NCBI RefSeq assembly: GCF_030756675.1
Contig: NZ_JAVBXD010000037.1
Coordinates: forward strand, 1-44,047
Origin: Bacillus multifaciens
Lineage (GTDB): Bacteria; Bacillota; Bacilli; Bacillales; Bacillaceae_G
Direction: 5' to 3'
Length of the DNA stretch: 44,047 bases
In this document: positions 32,819 to 42,902 of the stretch, piece by piece
Position numbering within the stretch: the stretch's first letter is position 1
How the letters are laid out: the number at the start of each line of letters is the position of its first letter
Position numbers and translations under genes: made by a program
Notes under the pieces: model-generated
Told to the model about the DNA's origin: nothing
The model's input: the letters and a program-made list of their open reading frames with translations, nothing else
The model's database searches: none

Positions 32819-32914
32819 ATGAAGTTTTTTAAAGGTTGTTTTTGGGGATTGCTGCTTGTCACTCCATTTTGGATGATTATCATTTTGTTGATTTTAAAAT
32901 GGTGGAGTATGTAG
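32819..32914 (+). CDS. 31-residue membrane peptide upstream of parE
   Basis: ATG 32819 follows GACGAGGTG. The product MKFFKGCFWGLLLVTPFWMI then IILLILKWWSM is basic at the start and forms one membrane helix with a Trp-rich end. TATAAT at 32783-32788 may be its -10. Function unknown. Confidence 0.5.
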   Translation: MKFFKGCFWGLLLVTPFWMIIILLILKWWSM

Positions 32915-32943
32915 TTGTTTTGGAATACATATCCATGTTTCGT

Positions 32944-33008
32944 TGACAAACGATTACTTTTCTGAAATAGTAGCGTAGAGGAATCCTTGTGACAAACAAG
33001 GATTTTTC
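32944..33008 (+). ncRNA. short promoter-terminator unit upstream of parE
   Basis: TTGACA (32944-32949) with a weak -10 near 32966, then a hairpin AATCCTTGT (32982-32990)/ACAAGGATT (32996-33004) and a T tract. It may simply be the terminator of the 31-residue peptide gene; the consensus -35 just before it also allows a very short RNA. The parE promoter appears further down (TTGCCA 33043-33048, 18 bases, TATTCT 33067-33072). Confidence 0.3.
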
Positions 33009-33121
33009 TTATGAAAATAGTATATAAAAGACATAACGTGACTTGCCAAAAGTAAGGGAAAGGCGTTATTCTATAATAAGAAACATATGTTCTGATTTTT
33101 GGATAGGAAGGGGCAAGGAGT

Positions 33122-35086
33122 TTGGCTAAGCGTCAGTTTCAATATGATGAAGATGCAATTCAAGTGCTAGAGGGGCTTGAAGCCGTTCGTAAACGCCCGG
33201 GTATGTATATTGGGAGTACGGATAGCCGTGGATTACATCATTTAGTATATGAGATCGTAGATAATTCCGTTGATGAAGCATTAGCGGGTTTTGGCGATGA
33301 AATTAAAGTGATTATACATAAAGATAATAGTATAAGTGTAGTAGATAAAGGGCGCGGTATGCCGACAGGAATGCATAAGCTTGGAAAACCTACACCAGAA
33401 GTTATTTTAACTGTACTTCATGCTGGTGGTAAATTTGGACAAGGCGGTTATAAAACGAGCGGAGGCTTACACGGTGTTGGTGCTTCGGTTGTAAACGCAC
33501 TGTCTGAATGGCTTGTTGTTACAATTAAACGAGATGGTTACGTATATGAACAACGCTTTGAAAATGGCGGTGTTCCAGTTACAACGCTTGAGAAAATTGG
33601 GAAAGCAAGAGATACTGGGACAACCATTCATTTTAAACCAGATCGAACAATTTTTAGCACAACGAATTATAACTATGAAACGTTATGCGAAAGATTACGT
33701 GAATCAGCATTTTTATTAAAAGGTATGAAAATTGTCCTTCAAGATAAACGTAACGATTTGGAAGATGTTTTTCATTATGAAACGGGAATTGAAGCGTTTG
33801 TTTCATACTTAAACGAAGAGAAAGACTCTTTACACCCGGTTGTATATTTTACTGGAGAGCAAAACGGTATAGAAGCGGAATTAGCTTTTCAATTTAATGA
33901 TGGGTATTCTGAGAACATTCTATCCTTTGTAAATAATGTACGTACAAAAGATGGCGGTACGCACGAAGCGGGGTTTAAAACTGCGATGACTCGTGTCTTT
34001 AACGAGTATGCACGCAAAGTTTCTTTGTTAAAAGAGAAAGATAAAAATTTAGAAGGAACGGATATTCGTGAAGGGTTAGCTGCAATTGTTTCCATTCGTG
34101 TTCCAGAAGAGTTGCTTCAATTTGAAGGGCAAACGAAAGGGAAACTTGGAACAAGTGAAGGACGTTCAGCAGTTGATGCTGTTGTATCAGAGCATTTAGC
34201 GTATTTTTTAGAAGAAAATCCAGATGTGGCAACGCTTCTTGTAAAGAAAGCAGTCAAAGCAGCGCAAGCACGCGAAGCAGCAAGAAAAGCGCGTGAAGAA
34301 GCACGAAGCGGTAAGAAGAAAAAGCGTTCAGAAGGAACGTTAAGTGGTAAGTTGACACCAGCACAATCACGTAATCCGCAAAAGAACGAGCTATATTTAG
34401 TAGAGGGCGATTCTGCAGGTGGTTCTGCAAAGCAAGGCCGTGATCGTCGTTTCCAAGCTGTTCTTCCGCTGCGCGGTAAAGTAATTAACACGGAAAAAGC
34501 AAAGCTTGCGGATATTTTTAAGAACGAAGAAATCAATACGATTATTTATGCAATTGGTGGCGGTGTTGGAACGGACTTTTCTGTAGAGGATATTAACTAT
34601 GATAAAGTCGTGATTATGACCGATGCTGATACAGATGGTGCGCATATTCAAGTGCTATTATTAACATTCTTCTATCGTTATATGAAGCCGCTAATTGAGG
34701 CAGGTAAAGTATTTATTGCACTTCCTCCTTTATATAAAGTGAGTAAAGGAAAGGGAAAAAGTGAAGTCATTGAATACGCTTGGTCTGATGAAGAGCTAGA
34801 TGGTGTCACGAAAAAGGTCGGAAAAGGTTATATTCTACAGCGTTATAAAGGTCTTGGTGAAATGAATGCGGACCAATTATGGGAAACAACGATGAACCCA
34901 GAGACGCGCACGTTAATTCGCGTTAAAATTGATGATGCTTCACGAGCAGATCGCCGGGTTGCTACATTGATGGGGGATAAAGTAGAGCCTCGTCGTAAAT
35001 GGATTGAGCGTAATGTTCAATTTGGTATGCAAGAAGAAGGTAACATTTTAGAAAATGAAATGATTATGGCAACGGAGGTGGAATAA
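33122..35086 (+). CDS. parE: DNA topoisomerase IV subunit B
   Basis: 654 residues from TTG 33122, after CAAGGAG. GHKL ATPase domain with [14 protein letters not shown] and [14 protein letters not shown], transducer domain, then TOPRIM with [16 protein letters not shown] and [13 protein letters not shown]-like residues, and a GyrB-type C-terminus ending near RKWIERN. Pairing with parC and position after yneT identify ParE rather than GyrB. It untangles daughter chromosomes using ATP. Confidence 0.95.
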   Translation: MAKRQFQYDEDAIQVLEGLEAVRKRPGMYIGSTDSRGLHHLVYEIVDNSVDEALAGFGDEIKVIIHKDNSISVVDKGRGMPTGMHKLGKPTPEVILTVLHAGGKFGQGGYKTSGGLHGVGASVVNALSEWLVVTIKRDGYVYEQRFENGGVPVTTLEKIGKARDTGTTIHFKPDRTIFSTTNYNYETLCERLRESAFLLKGMKIVLQDKRNDLEDVFHYETGIEAFVSYLNEEKDSLHPVVYFTGEQNGIEAELAFQFNDGYSENILSFVNNVRTKDGGTHEAGFKTAMTRVFNEYARKVSLLKEKDKNLEGTDIREGLAAIVSIRVPEELLQFEGQTKGKLGTSEGRSAVDAVVSEHLAYFLEENPDVATLLVKKAVKAAQAREAARKAREEARSGKKKKRSEGTLSGKLTPAQSRNPQKNELYLVEGDSAGGSAKQGRDRRFQAVLPLRGKVINTEKAKLADIFKNEEINTIIYAIGGGVGTDFSVEDINYDKVVIMTDADTDGAHIQVLLLTFFYRYMKPLIEAGKVFIALPPLYKVSKGKGKSEVIEYAWSDEELDGVTKKVGKGYILQRYKGLGEMNADQLWETTMNPETRTLIRVKIDDASRADRRVATLMGDKVEPRRKWIERNVQFGMQEEGNILENEMIMATEVE

Positions 35087-35087
35087 C

Positions 35088-37511
35088 ATGCAAGCAGAGA
35101 AATTTCATGACCTCCCACTTGAAGACGTGCTTGGTGACCGCTTTGCACGTTACAGTAAATATATTATTCAAGATCGTGCGCTTCCAGATGCACGCGATGG
35201 CTTAAAGCCGGTACAACGTCGTATTTTATATTCCATGTATGTAGAAGGAAATATAAATGATAAACCGTTTCGTAAATCAGCCAAAACAGTTGGTAACGTA
35301 ATTGGTAACTATCACCCGCATGGTGATTCGTCCGTGTATGAAGCGATGGTACGTTTAAGTCAAGATTGGAAAGTACGAAATGTATTAGTTGAAATGCATG
35401 GAAATAATGGTAGTGTTGATGGTGATCCAGCAGCGGCGATGCGTTATACAGAGGCTCGTTTATCACCAATTGCTTCTGAGTTATTACGTGACATTGATAA
35501 AGAAACAGTGGAATTTGTTTCAAACTTTGATGATACAAGTGAAGAGCCAGTTGTACTACCTGCTATGTTTCCAAATCTTTTAGTGAATGGATCTACGGGA
35601 ATTTCAGCTGGTTATGCAACAGAAATTCCACCGCATCATCTTGGAGAAGTTATCGATGCGACGATGATGCGCATTGATCAACCAAACAGTACTGTAGACG
35701 ATTTATTAACGCTGATTAAAGGGCCAGACTTCCCGACAGGGGGGATTATCCAAGGGCTTGATGGGATTAAGAAGGCGTATGAAACAGGAAAAGGGAAAAT
35801 TATCATCCGCGGAAAAGCGGAAGTTGAGACGATTCGTGGTGGGAAACAGCAAATCGTAATTACTGAAATTCCTTACGAAGTAAACAAAGCAAATCTTGTA
35901 AAGAAAATGGATGAGTTGCGCTTAGATAAAAAATTAGATGGAATTGCTGAAGTTCGTGATGAAACGGATCGTACAGGTCTTCGTATTGTTGTCGAATTGA
36001 AAAAAGATGCAAATGCAGAAGGTATTTTAAATTACTTATATAAAAATACAGATTTACAAATACCATATAACTTCAATATGGTAGCGATTCATAATCGCCG
36101 TCCTACATTAATGACGTTACCAAAGATTTTAGATGCATATATTGGACATCAGAAAGAGGTTGTAACACGTCGTTCGCAGTATGAATTGCGAAAAGCGGAA
36201 AATCGTCAGCACATCGTGGAAGGTTTGATGAAAGCTTTATCAATCTTAGATAAAGTCATTGAAACAATTCGTGCTTCTAAAGATAAACGTGATGCGAAAA
36301 ATAATTTAAGTGCAAGATTCTCCTTTACAGAAGCACAATCAGAAGCAATTGTATCATTGCAATTGTACCGTTTAACAAATACAGATATTACAGCGTTAGA
36401 AAAAGAGGCTGAAGAGCTACAAACGAAAATTACAGAATTACAAGCGATTTTACAAAGTGAAAAAAGACTTCTTCAAGTGATTAAATCGGACTTAAAGAGA
36501 GTAAAGAAAACGTATAGTGATAATCGTCGTGCTGTAATTGAAGAGGAGATTGAAGAAATTAAAATTGATGTGGAAGTGATGATTCCACATGAAGATGTCA
36601 TCGTTACTGTAACGAAAGAAGGATATGTAAAGCGAACTGGTTGGCGCTCGCATAATGCATCGAACGGAAAAGACTTCGGTATGAAAGAGGGCGACATCTT
36701 ACTCGAACGCTTTGATACAAATACAACCGCGACAATTCTCTTATTTACAAATAAAGGAAATTATATTTATCTTCCAGTTTACGAAATGCCAGATATTCGT
36801 TGGAAAGACCTAGGACAGCACGTCGCGAATATAGTCTCACTTGACCGTGATGAAACGCTCGTCTTTGCAACTGTTGTTCCGAATTTTGAGGAAGAAAAGC
36901 GATTTATTACGTTTGTCACTAGAAATGGCATGATTAAGAAAACAGAATTGAATCAATATAAAGTGCAGCGTTATTCACGTGCATTTGTCGCGGTTAATTT
37001 AAAGAAAGATGATGTAGTCGTCGATATTTTTGTTACAGATGGAACGCAAGATATTCTTCTTGCTACGCACGGTGCCTATGCACTTGTTTTCAGTGAAGAA
37101 GAAGTAAGCCCAGTTGGTGTACGGGCAGCTGGTGTAAAAGGAATGAATTTGAAAGAGGATGACTTTGTTGCAAGCGGTCTTCCTATAAATCATAAGAAAG
37201 ATCAGCTCGTTCTAGTTACGCAACGAGGTGCGGTAAAACGATTAAAAGCAGCAGAAATTGAAAAATCGACAAGAGCAAAACGAGGTCTTGTTATCTTTAA
37301 AGAATTGAAAAAGAATCCATATCGCATTGTCGGTGTGGAAGTCGTTCGAGATGATGAAATTGTGTGTATGCGGACAGAAAAACAAATGATAGAAGAAATT
37401 GATCCGCAAACACTTCGGAATAAAGATCGTTATAGTAACGGAAGTTTATTAATAGATGTAAGTGATGTTGGTCTTGTTGTCGAAACGTGGCCGCAGAAAA
37501 AAGAACAGTAA
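35088..37511 (+). CDS. parC: DNA topoisomerase IV subunit A
   Basis: 807 residues, start one base after the parE stop; GGAGG of the ribosome site is inside parE. Catalytic Tyr 120 ([13 protein letters not shown]). The quinolone region [12 protein letters not shown] has Ser and Glu at the usual sensitive positions. The C-terminal beta-pinwheel has repeated blades ([36 protein letters not shown]). It cuts and rejoins DNA as a ParC2ParE2 complex. Confidence 0.95.
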   Translation: MQAEKFHDLPLEDVLGDRFARYSKYIIQDRALPDARDGLKPVQRRILYSMYVEGNINDKPFRKSAKTVGNVIGNYHPHGDSSVYEAMVRLSQDWKVRNVLVEMHGNNGSVDGDPAAAMRYTEARLSPIASELLRDIDKETVEFVSNFDDTSEEPVVLPAMFPNLLVNGSTGISAGYATEIPPHHLGEVIDATMMRIDQPNSTVDDLLTLIKGPDFPTGGIIQGLDGIKKAYETGKGKIIIRGKAEVETIRGGKQQIVITEIPYEVNKANLVKKMDELRLDKKLDGIAEVRDETDRTGLRIVVELKKDANAEGILNYLYKNTDLQIPYNFNMVAIHNRRPTLMTLPKILDAYIGHQKEVVTRRSQYELRKAENRQHIVEGLMKALSILDKVIETIRASKDKRDAKNNLSARFSFTEAQSEAIVSLQLYRLTNTDITALEKEAEELQTKITELQAILQSEKRLLQVIKSDLKRVKKTYSDNRRAVIEEEIEEIKIDVEVMIPHEDVIVTVTKEGYVKRTGWRSHNASNGKDFGMKEGDILLERFDTNTTATILLFTNKGNYIYLPVYEMPDIRWKDLGQHVANIVSLDRDETLVFATVVPNFEEEKRFITFVTRNGMIKKTELNQYKVQRYSRAFVAVNLKKDDVVVDIFVTDGTQDILLATHGAYALVFSEEEVSPVGVRAAGVKGMNLKEDDFVASGLPINHKKDQLVLVTQRGAVKRLKAAEIEKSTRAKRGLVIFKELKKNPYRIVGVEVVRDDEIVCMRTEKQMIEEIDPQTLRNKDRYSNGSLLIDVSDVGLVVETWPQKKEQ

Positions 37512-37514
37512 GAA

Positions 37515-37549
37515 GACGCCCGACTTATATAATAAGTCGGGCGTTTTTG
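37515..37549 (+). terminator. terminator of parEC
   Basis: ACGCCCGACTTAT pairs with ATAAGTCGGGCGT (37532-37544), then TTTTT. Confidence 0.85.
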
Positions 37550-37574
37550 TCTAAATTTGTATGAGGAATAGTAG

Positions 37575-37625
37575 TTGTACAAATAAAACACTTCTATTAT
37601 TATTTAACTAAATATTTTAAAAATT
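37575..37625 (+). promoter_or_regulatory. liv promoter with CodY-like site
   Basis: TTGTAC (37575-37580), 17 bases, TATTAT (37598-37603) form a promoter. AATATTTTAAAAATT (37611-37625) matches the CodY consensus AATTTTCWGAAAATT with three mismatches and covers the likely start site, so CodY should repress when branched-chain amino acids are abundant. Confidence 0.5.
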
Positions 37626-37654
37626 AAGAAAAATAAAAATTCGGAGGTGTATGA

Positions 37655-38863
37655 GTGAGAAAACAGAATAATTTCGCTTTCTTTCTATCGGCGGTGTGTA
37701 TGTTTGGTTTATTAACAGGATGCAGCGATAAAACAACTGGTAATACCGATACAGCAAGTACGGGTGGCGGTGGTGGAAAAGTCATAAAAATAGCAACGCA
37801 ATCACCGCTTTCTGGTGGTTCTGCAACGCAAGGAGAAGCAATTAAACTTGGTGCACAATTGAAAATAGAAGAACAAAAAGAAGAGTTTAAAAAATTAGGG
37901 TATGAACTAAAGTTTGTGCCATATGATGATCAAGCGGATCCGAAAAAAGGTGTTGCAAACGCACAGATTATTGGTGCCGATAAAGAAATACTCGGTGTCG
38001 TTGGACATATGAATTCAGGAGTTGCAATCCCATCTTCTGAAGTGTATGAAAAAAATAATGTTGTTATGGTATCACCTACAAATACTGCTGTTGAAGTAAC
38101 GGATCGTAATTTGAAAATAGTAAATCGTATATGTACAAGAGATGATTTTCAAGGTCCTGCTGGGGCAGAGTTTGCATTGAAAACATTAAAGGCAAAAAGC
38201 GTTTTTATTATTGATGATAAAACAGCTTATGGAACAGGTTTAGCTAAAGCATTTAAAACAGAAGTTGAAAAATTAGGTGGAACCATAGCAGGTTATGAAT
38301 CTATTACGGTTGGGGAGAAAGATTTTAATGGTGTATTAAATAAAGTACTCGCGAAAAAACCGGATTTAATTTATTTTGGTGGTCTCTATGCAGAAGGTGG
38401 ACTGTTAGTGAAGCAAGCGCGTGAAAAAGGTCTTACGGTTCCGTTTATGGGCGGTGATGGTATGGATTCAGCAACGATGGTAGAAATTGCAGGTAATTCT
38501 ATTGAGAATACGTATTACACTTCTATCGCTGCTGACCCGAAAACGACGGGAAAAGGAAAGAAGTTTGCAGATGATTATAAGAGAAAATTTAATAAAGAGG
38601 TAGAAGGATATTCGGCTTATGGATATGATGCTGCGGGTGTACTCCTGCAAGGAATGAAAGATGCGATTAAAGCAAATAACAACAAAATGCCAACAAGGGA
38701 ACAAGTGCGTGACACTGTTCGGAAAACAAATAGTTTTGAAGGAGCGGTAACAAAAGTAGGATTTGATAGCAAGGGGGATAATAAGTTTGCAAAAGTATAT
38801 ATTTATAAATTTGCAGAGCAAAAATATCCAGGAAGACAAGAAGGAGAAGTAGAGAAAAAGTAA
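37655..38863 (+). CDS. livJ: branched-chain amino acid ABC transporter, substrate-binding lipoprotein
   Basis: 402 residues from GTG 37655, after GGAGGTG. Lipoprotein signal with LLTGCSDK, then a Gly-rich linker and a type I periplasmic-binding fold (IATQSPLSGGSATQGEAIKL, DDKTAYGTGLAKAF, DGMDSATMVEIAG). It captures Leu/Ile/Val or related amino acids outside the cell. A terminator between this gene and livH should give the binding protein more transcript than the membrane parts. Confidence 0.9.
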   Translation: MRKQNNFAFFLSAVCMFGLLTGCSDKTTGNTDTASTGGGGGKVIKIATQSPLSGGSATQGEAIKLGAQLKIEEQKEEFKKLGYELKFVPYDDQADPKKGVANAQIIGADKEILGVVGHMNSGVAIPSSEVYEKNNVVMVSPTNTAVEVTDRNLKIVNRICTRDDFQGPAGAEFALKTLKAKSVFIIDDKTAYGTGLAKAFKTEVEKLGGTIAGYESITVGEKDFNGVLNKVLAKKPDLIYFGGLYAEGGLLVKQAREKGLTVPFMGGDGMDSATMVEIAGNSIENTYYTSIAADPKTTGKGKKFADDYKRKFNKEVEGYSAYGYDAAGVLLQGMKDAIKANNNKMPTREQVRDTVRKTNSFEGAVTKVGFDSKGDNKFAKVYIYKFAEQKYPGRQEGEVEKK

Positions 38864-38872
38864 GGTGATATG

Positions 38873-38902
38873 GGTACGGTGCTTATGTTCCGTACCTTTT
38901 TT
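38873..38902 (+). terminator. internal terminator between livJ and livH
   Basis: GGTACGG (38873-38879) pairs with CCGTACC (38890-38896), followed by six T. No promoter is obvious between it and livH, so read-through probably supplies the downstream genes. Confidence 0.7.
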
Positions 38903-38929
38903 AGAGAAAAGTAAAGGGGAGGAATTTCT

Positions 38930-39916
38930 ATGTTCGGAGAAATAATGCATACCCTTCCTCAAGTGCTAATTGACGGATTAACACTTGGTGCAGTGTATGC
39001 GGTTGTTGCATTAGGATATACGATGGTATATGGGATATTAGAACTTATTAATTTTGCTCATGGAGAAATTTTTATGACGGGCGCTTTTATTGGTACAACA
39101 ATTTTTCTTGTTTTTATGGGATTTGGGTGGATGACGGTTATGCCAGCTCTGTTAGCATTGTTACTTGTTTTAGTTGTAACCTCTCTTATAACGGGTTTTC
39201 TTGGGATGGGCATTGAAAGGGTTGCGTATCGACCGCTTCGAAAAGCACCGAAACTGATTACGTTAATTACAGCAATTGGTGTTTCTTTTCTACTGCAAGA
39301 TATCGTTCGCTTTATTGCTGAATTAAAAAAAGGAAATTACATTATAACAGGTCCTACTTTATTCAATGATCAAATTACAGTACAGGCTTCAGCAATTATG
39401 TCTTCTTTTAATAATGCCAAGCTTAAAACATCGTCACTTATTCTACTCGTTCTTGCGGTTATTATGATGCTCTCTTTAGACTTTTTCATCAATAAAACAA
39501 AATGGGGAATGGCGATGCGCGCTGTTGCACAAGATCGTGATACTACTTCATTAATGTCAGTAAATGTGAACAAGGTAATTTCTCTTACGTTTTTTATCGG
39601 TTCAGCACTTGGCGGAGCAACAGGTGTACTGTTTGCTGTGCAATATGGAACAATAGATCCGTATATTGGATTTATTTTAGGATTAAAAGCTTTTACGGCA
39701 GCTGTTTTGGGGGGGATTGGTAATATTCGAGGTGCGATGGTGGGTGGTATATTACTTGGACTGCTAGAAATGTTCGCGGCTGCAAATTTATCCATTTTAT
39801 CTTCTGGAATATTGGGAGCTGAATATAAGGATGTTTTTGCCTTTGGAATTTTAATTCTCGTTTTAATTTTTAAACCAGAAGGCATTTTCGGCAAAGCAGT
39901 TGCCGAGAAAGTGTAG
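38930..39916 (+). CDS. livH: branched-chain amino acid ABC transporter permease LivH
   Basis: 328 residues, about eight membrane segments. GLTLGAVYAVVALGYTMVYG and ELINFAHGEIFMTGAF are the LivH signature, and GLKAFTAAVLGGIGNIRGAM near the C-terminus is the ATPase-contact loop. ATG 38930 follows GGGGAGG. It works with LivM in the membrane. Confidence 0.9.
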   Translation: MFGEIMHTLPQVLIDGLTLGAVYAVVALGYTMVYGILELINFAHGEIFMTGAFIGTTIFLVFMGFGWMTVMPALLALLLVLVVTSLITGFLGMGIERVAYRPLRKAPKLITLITAIGVSFLLQDIVRFIAELKKGNYIITGPTLFNDQITVQASAIMSSFNNAKLKTSSLILLVLAVIMMLSLDFFINKTKWGMAMRAVAQDRDTTSLMSVNVNKVISLTFFIGSALGGATGVLFAVQYGTIDPYIGFILGLKAFTAAVLGGIGNIRGAMVGGILLGLLEMFAAANLSILSSGILGAEYKDVFAFGILILVLIFKPEGIFGKAVAEKV

Positions 39917-39925
39917 GTGATTATA

Positions 39926-41209
39926 ATGACAAAACGGTTAGAAATGATAAGGAATAATACGAAGTTGCAACTTATACTGTTAGTCCTTTATTTGGGTATA
40001 ACTGCTGCAAGTTTATATTTTGCACAAAAGTCAGTAACGGCATTTCTTCTATTACTATTGTCTCTTTTATTATTGTATTACACAAATTTACACAGTAAAT
40101 GGAAGTGGTTAATAGGGTTATTTGTGTTAATTATATTACTTCCCTTCACAGCAAGCGGTGGCCCTGCTTATCAGTCTTATATGGAAGTGGCAACATTAGT
40201 TGGAATTTATATTGCAATGGCGCTGGGGTTAAATATCGTTGTCGGTTTTGCTGGATTGCTAGATTTAGGGTTTGTTGCTTTTTTTGCAATTGGAGCTTAC
40301 ACATATGGTATTTTTGCAACAGTGCAAGCAAATAACTTTATGCCATTTGGTCATTACCCATTGTCAGGAGAAAGTTTTTGGATTTTTATTTTACTAGGCG
40401 GTTTTATTGCGGCAGTGTTTGGGGTCCTACTAGGCATCCCGGTGTTGCGTGTGAAAGGTGATTACTTAGCGATTGTGACACTTGGATTTGGGGAGATTAT
40501 CCGTATTATTTTTAATAATTTAGATAAACCGGTCAATATTACGAACGGTGCAATGGGTTTATCTTCTGTAAAACCACCTTCTTTATTTGGATTTACATTT
40601 TTGCAATCGAGTCAAGTGTATTACATTGTGCTTTGTATTTTACTACTCGTAATCTTTATTGTAAAACGATTAGAGTTTTCAAAAATAGGCCGCTCGTGGA
40701 AGGCAGTTCGTGAAAATGAAATTGCAGCTCAAGCGATGGGAATTCCGCTTGTGAAAACAAAGCTGTTAGCGTTTGCAATTGGTGCTTCATTTTCTGGAAT
40801 GATGGGTGTTGTCTTTGCAGCAAAACAAACTTTTGTCGATCCAACAAGTTTTACATTACTAGAGTCGATTACGATTCTTGTTATGGTGTTGCTTGGTGGT
40901 ATGGGGAGTGTACCAGGGGTTATTTTGGGAGCAGCTGTTATGACAATTTTAAATTTACAAGTACTTACTGAATTAACAAACTGGTTAAACCAATTAAATC
41001 TAAGTGGAACGATTGCAATTCCGGATGCACTTTCTCCAGCTAAAATGCAGCGCTTCATCTTTGGTGGAATTTTAATTTTATTTGCTTTATATCGACCACA
41101 AGGACTCATACCTGCAAAAAATCGGAAATTTAATGAAGAGCAGCTGAAAAAAGGCGGGATAAAACAAATCGAATCGCAAACACAAAAAGAGAATGTATTT
41201 GAAGCTTAG
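39926..41209 (+). CDS. livM: branched-chain amino acid ABC transporter permease LivM
   Basis: 427 residues, about ten membrane segments. The core has ALGLNIVVGFAGLLDLGFVA and VTLGFGEIIRIIFNNLD, and the contact loop VLLGGMGSVPGVILGA. ATG 39926 is six bases after GGTGAT; the in-frame GTG 39917 lies on the livH stop. It ends ten bases before livG. Confidence 0.9.
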   Translation: MTKRLEMIRNNTKLQLILLVLYLGITAASLYFAQKSVTAFLLLLLSLLLLYYTNLHSKWKWLIGLFVLIILLPFTASGGPAYQSYMEVATLVGIYIAMALGLNIVVGFAGLLDLGFVAFFAIGAYTYGIFATVQANNFMPFGHYPLSGESFWIFILLGGFIAAVFGVLLGIPVLRVKGDYLAIVTLGFGEIIRIIFNNLDKPVNITNGAMGLSSVKPPSLFGFTFLQSSQVYYIVLCILLLVIFIVKRLEFSKIGRSWKAVRENEIAAQAMGIPLVKTKLLAFAIGASFSGMMGVVFAAKQTFVDPTSFTLLESITILVMVLLGGMGSVPGVILGAAVMTILNLQVLTELTNWLNQLNLSGTIAIPDALSPAKMQRFIFGGILILFALYRPQGLIPAKNRKFNEEQLKKGGIKQIESQTQKENVFEA

Positions 41210-41219
41210 GGGTGAGAAT

Positions 41220-41996
41220 ATGACGATTTTAACAGTTCGAAATATTACGAAGCGGTTTGGCGGACTTGTTGCAGTGAAAAGTGTTGATATGAAAGTAAAA
41301 AAAGGATCGATTACAGCAGTAATTGGACCGAACGGAGCAGGGAAAACGACGTTTTTTAATATGATAACAGGTGTGTATAAGCCAGATGAAGGTGACATTC
41401 TCCTTGGAGAAGAAAGGATAACTGGTTTGAAGCCGCATGATATTTCAAAGCATGGTATTGCTCGTACGTTTCAAAATATTCGTCTTTTTAACAATATGAC
41501 GGTACTTGAAAATGTAATGGTAGGACTTCACAATCATTTGAAAAGTAATCTTTTGGGGATTTTGTTGCATTTGCCAGGAGTAACAAGAGAAGAAGAACGA
41601 GCGCAGCAAAAAGCATATGGGCTTCTAGATTATGTTGGTTTAGCGCACTTATTAAATGAAGAAGCGCAAAATTTATCGTACGGGGCACAGCGTCGCCTTG
41701 AAATTGCTAGAGCTCTTGCGGCGAAACCGCAAGTATTACTATTGGATGAGCCAGCAGCCGGAATGAATCCAAAAGAAACGAAAGAATTAACAGCTCTTAT
41801 TTATCGTATGCGTGAAGAGCTGGACATTACAATTGTATTAATTGAACACGATATGAAACTTGTCATGGAGATTTCTGAGCATATCATTGTATTAGATCAC
41901 GGTGAAAAAATTGCAGAAGGAAGCCCGGAAGATATTCGTAACAATCCAAAAGTTATTGAAGCGTATTTAGGGAAAAGTGCCGTGTTAGAGAAGTAA
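41220..41996 (+). CDS. livG: branched-chain amino acid ABC transporter ATPase LivG
   Basis: 258 residues. Walker A GPNGAGKTT, signature LSYGAQRRLEIARAL, Walker B VLLLDEPAAGMNP and the LivG-type insertion LRNNMTVLENVMVGLHNH-like segment (NNMTVLENVMVGLHNH). ATG 41220 follows AGGGGTGAG. It powers import together with LivF in the cytoplasm. Confidence 0.95.
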   Translation: MTILTVRNITKRFGGLVAVKSVDMKVKKGSITAVIGPNGAGKTTFFNMITGVYKPDEGDILLGEERITGLKPHDISKHGIARTFQNIRLFNNMTVLENVMVGLHNHLKSNLLGILLHLPGVTREEERAQQKAYGLLDYVGLAHLLNEEAQNLSYGAQRRLEIARALAAKPQVLLLDEPAAGMNPKETKELTALIYRMREELDITIVLIEHDMKLVMEISEHIIVLDHGEKIAEGSPEDIRNNPKVIEAYLGKSAVLEK

Positions 41997-42059
41997 TACG
42001 GAATAAAATAAAAAATTGATAAAAAATCGTTCGAAAAAGATAAAAAAGGGGGGAGTATT

Positions 42060-42761
42060 TTGCTAGAGCTTACAAATATAAATGCGTATTATGGTGGGAT
42101 TCACGCGTTAAAAGGCGTTAATATTTCTGTAGGAAAAGGCGAAATTGTAACACTTATCGGATGCAATGGAGCTGGAAAATCAACAACATTAAAGTCGATT
42201 AGTGGCCTTGTTATACCGAAGTCAGGAGAAATTTCGTTTGAGGGTAAACAAATTACGAAACAATCTCCGCACGTAACAGCTTTATCCGGAATTGCTCATG
42301 TACCAGAGGGACGCCGTATTTTTTCACGCCTAACAGTAAAAGAGAATTTGGAGATGGGAGCATTTTCAGTAAAGGATAAGAGAATAGTGAAGGAACGGAT
42401 GGAGCGTACCTTTCACTATTTTCCAAAGTTAAAAGAACGACTAGAGCAAAAGGGCGGTACGATGAGTGGTGGTGAACAGCAAATGCTTGCAATTGGACGT
42501 GCGCTCATGAGCGGGCCGCATTTACTTATGTTAGATGAGCCTTCAATGGGGCTTGCGCCAATTATTGTTGAGCAAATTTTTGAAATTATTTCAGAGCTGA
42601 ATAAAGAAGGAATGACGATTCTACTTGTTGAACAAAATGCGTATCAAGCATTGCAAATTGCACATCGTGGCTATGTGATTCAGACAGGAGAAATTAAAAT
42701 GGTAGGAGAAGGGAAATCATTGCTGCATAATGAATTTGTGAAAGAAGCGTATTTAGCGTAA
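42060..42761 (+). CDS. livF: branched-chain amino acid ABC transporter ATPase LivF
   Basis: 233 residues from TTG 42060, after GGGGGGAG. Walker A GCNGAGKST, HVPEGRRIFSRLTVKENLEM (typical LivF), signature MSGGEQQMLAIGRAL and Walker B LLMLDEPSMGLAP. Last gene of the liv cluster, 63 bases after livG. No other amino-acid genes adjoin. Confidence 0.95.
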   Translation: MLELTNINAYYGGIHALKGVNISVGKGEIVTLIGCNGAGKSTTLKSISGLVIPKSGEISFEGKQITKQSPHVTALSGIAHVPEGRRIFSRLTVKENLEMGAFSVKDKRIVKERMERTFHYFPKLKERLEQKGGTMSGGEQQMLAIGRALMSGPHLLMLDEPSMGLAPIIVEQIFEIISELNKEGMTILLVEQNAYQALQIAHRGYVIQTGEIKMVGEGKSLLHNEFVKEAYLA

Positions 42762-42768
42762 TATGAGG

Positions 42769-42793
42769 GCTACCCTAGGTAGGGTAGCTTTTT
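42769..42793 (+). terminator. terminator of the liv operon
   Basis: GCTACCCTA pairs with TAGGGTAGC (42780-42788), loop GG, then five T. Confidence 0.85.
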
Positions 42794-42902
42794 GGCATGT
42801 TCATCTATGTTGCCATTATAAAAAGCAAAACATTATGTAGAAATAAGATAAGTTGATATAATAAAAATTCATTATAGTCTATACATAATTTGGAGGGGTT
42901 TT

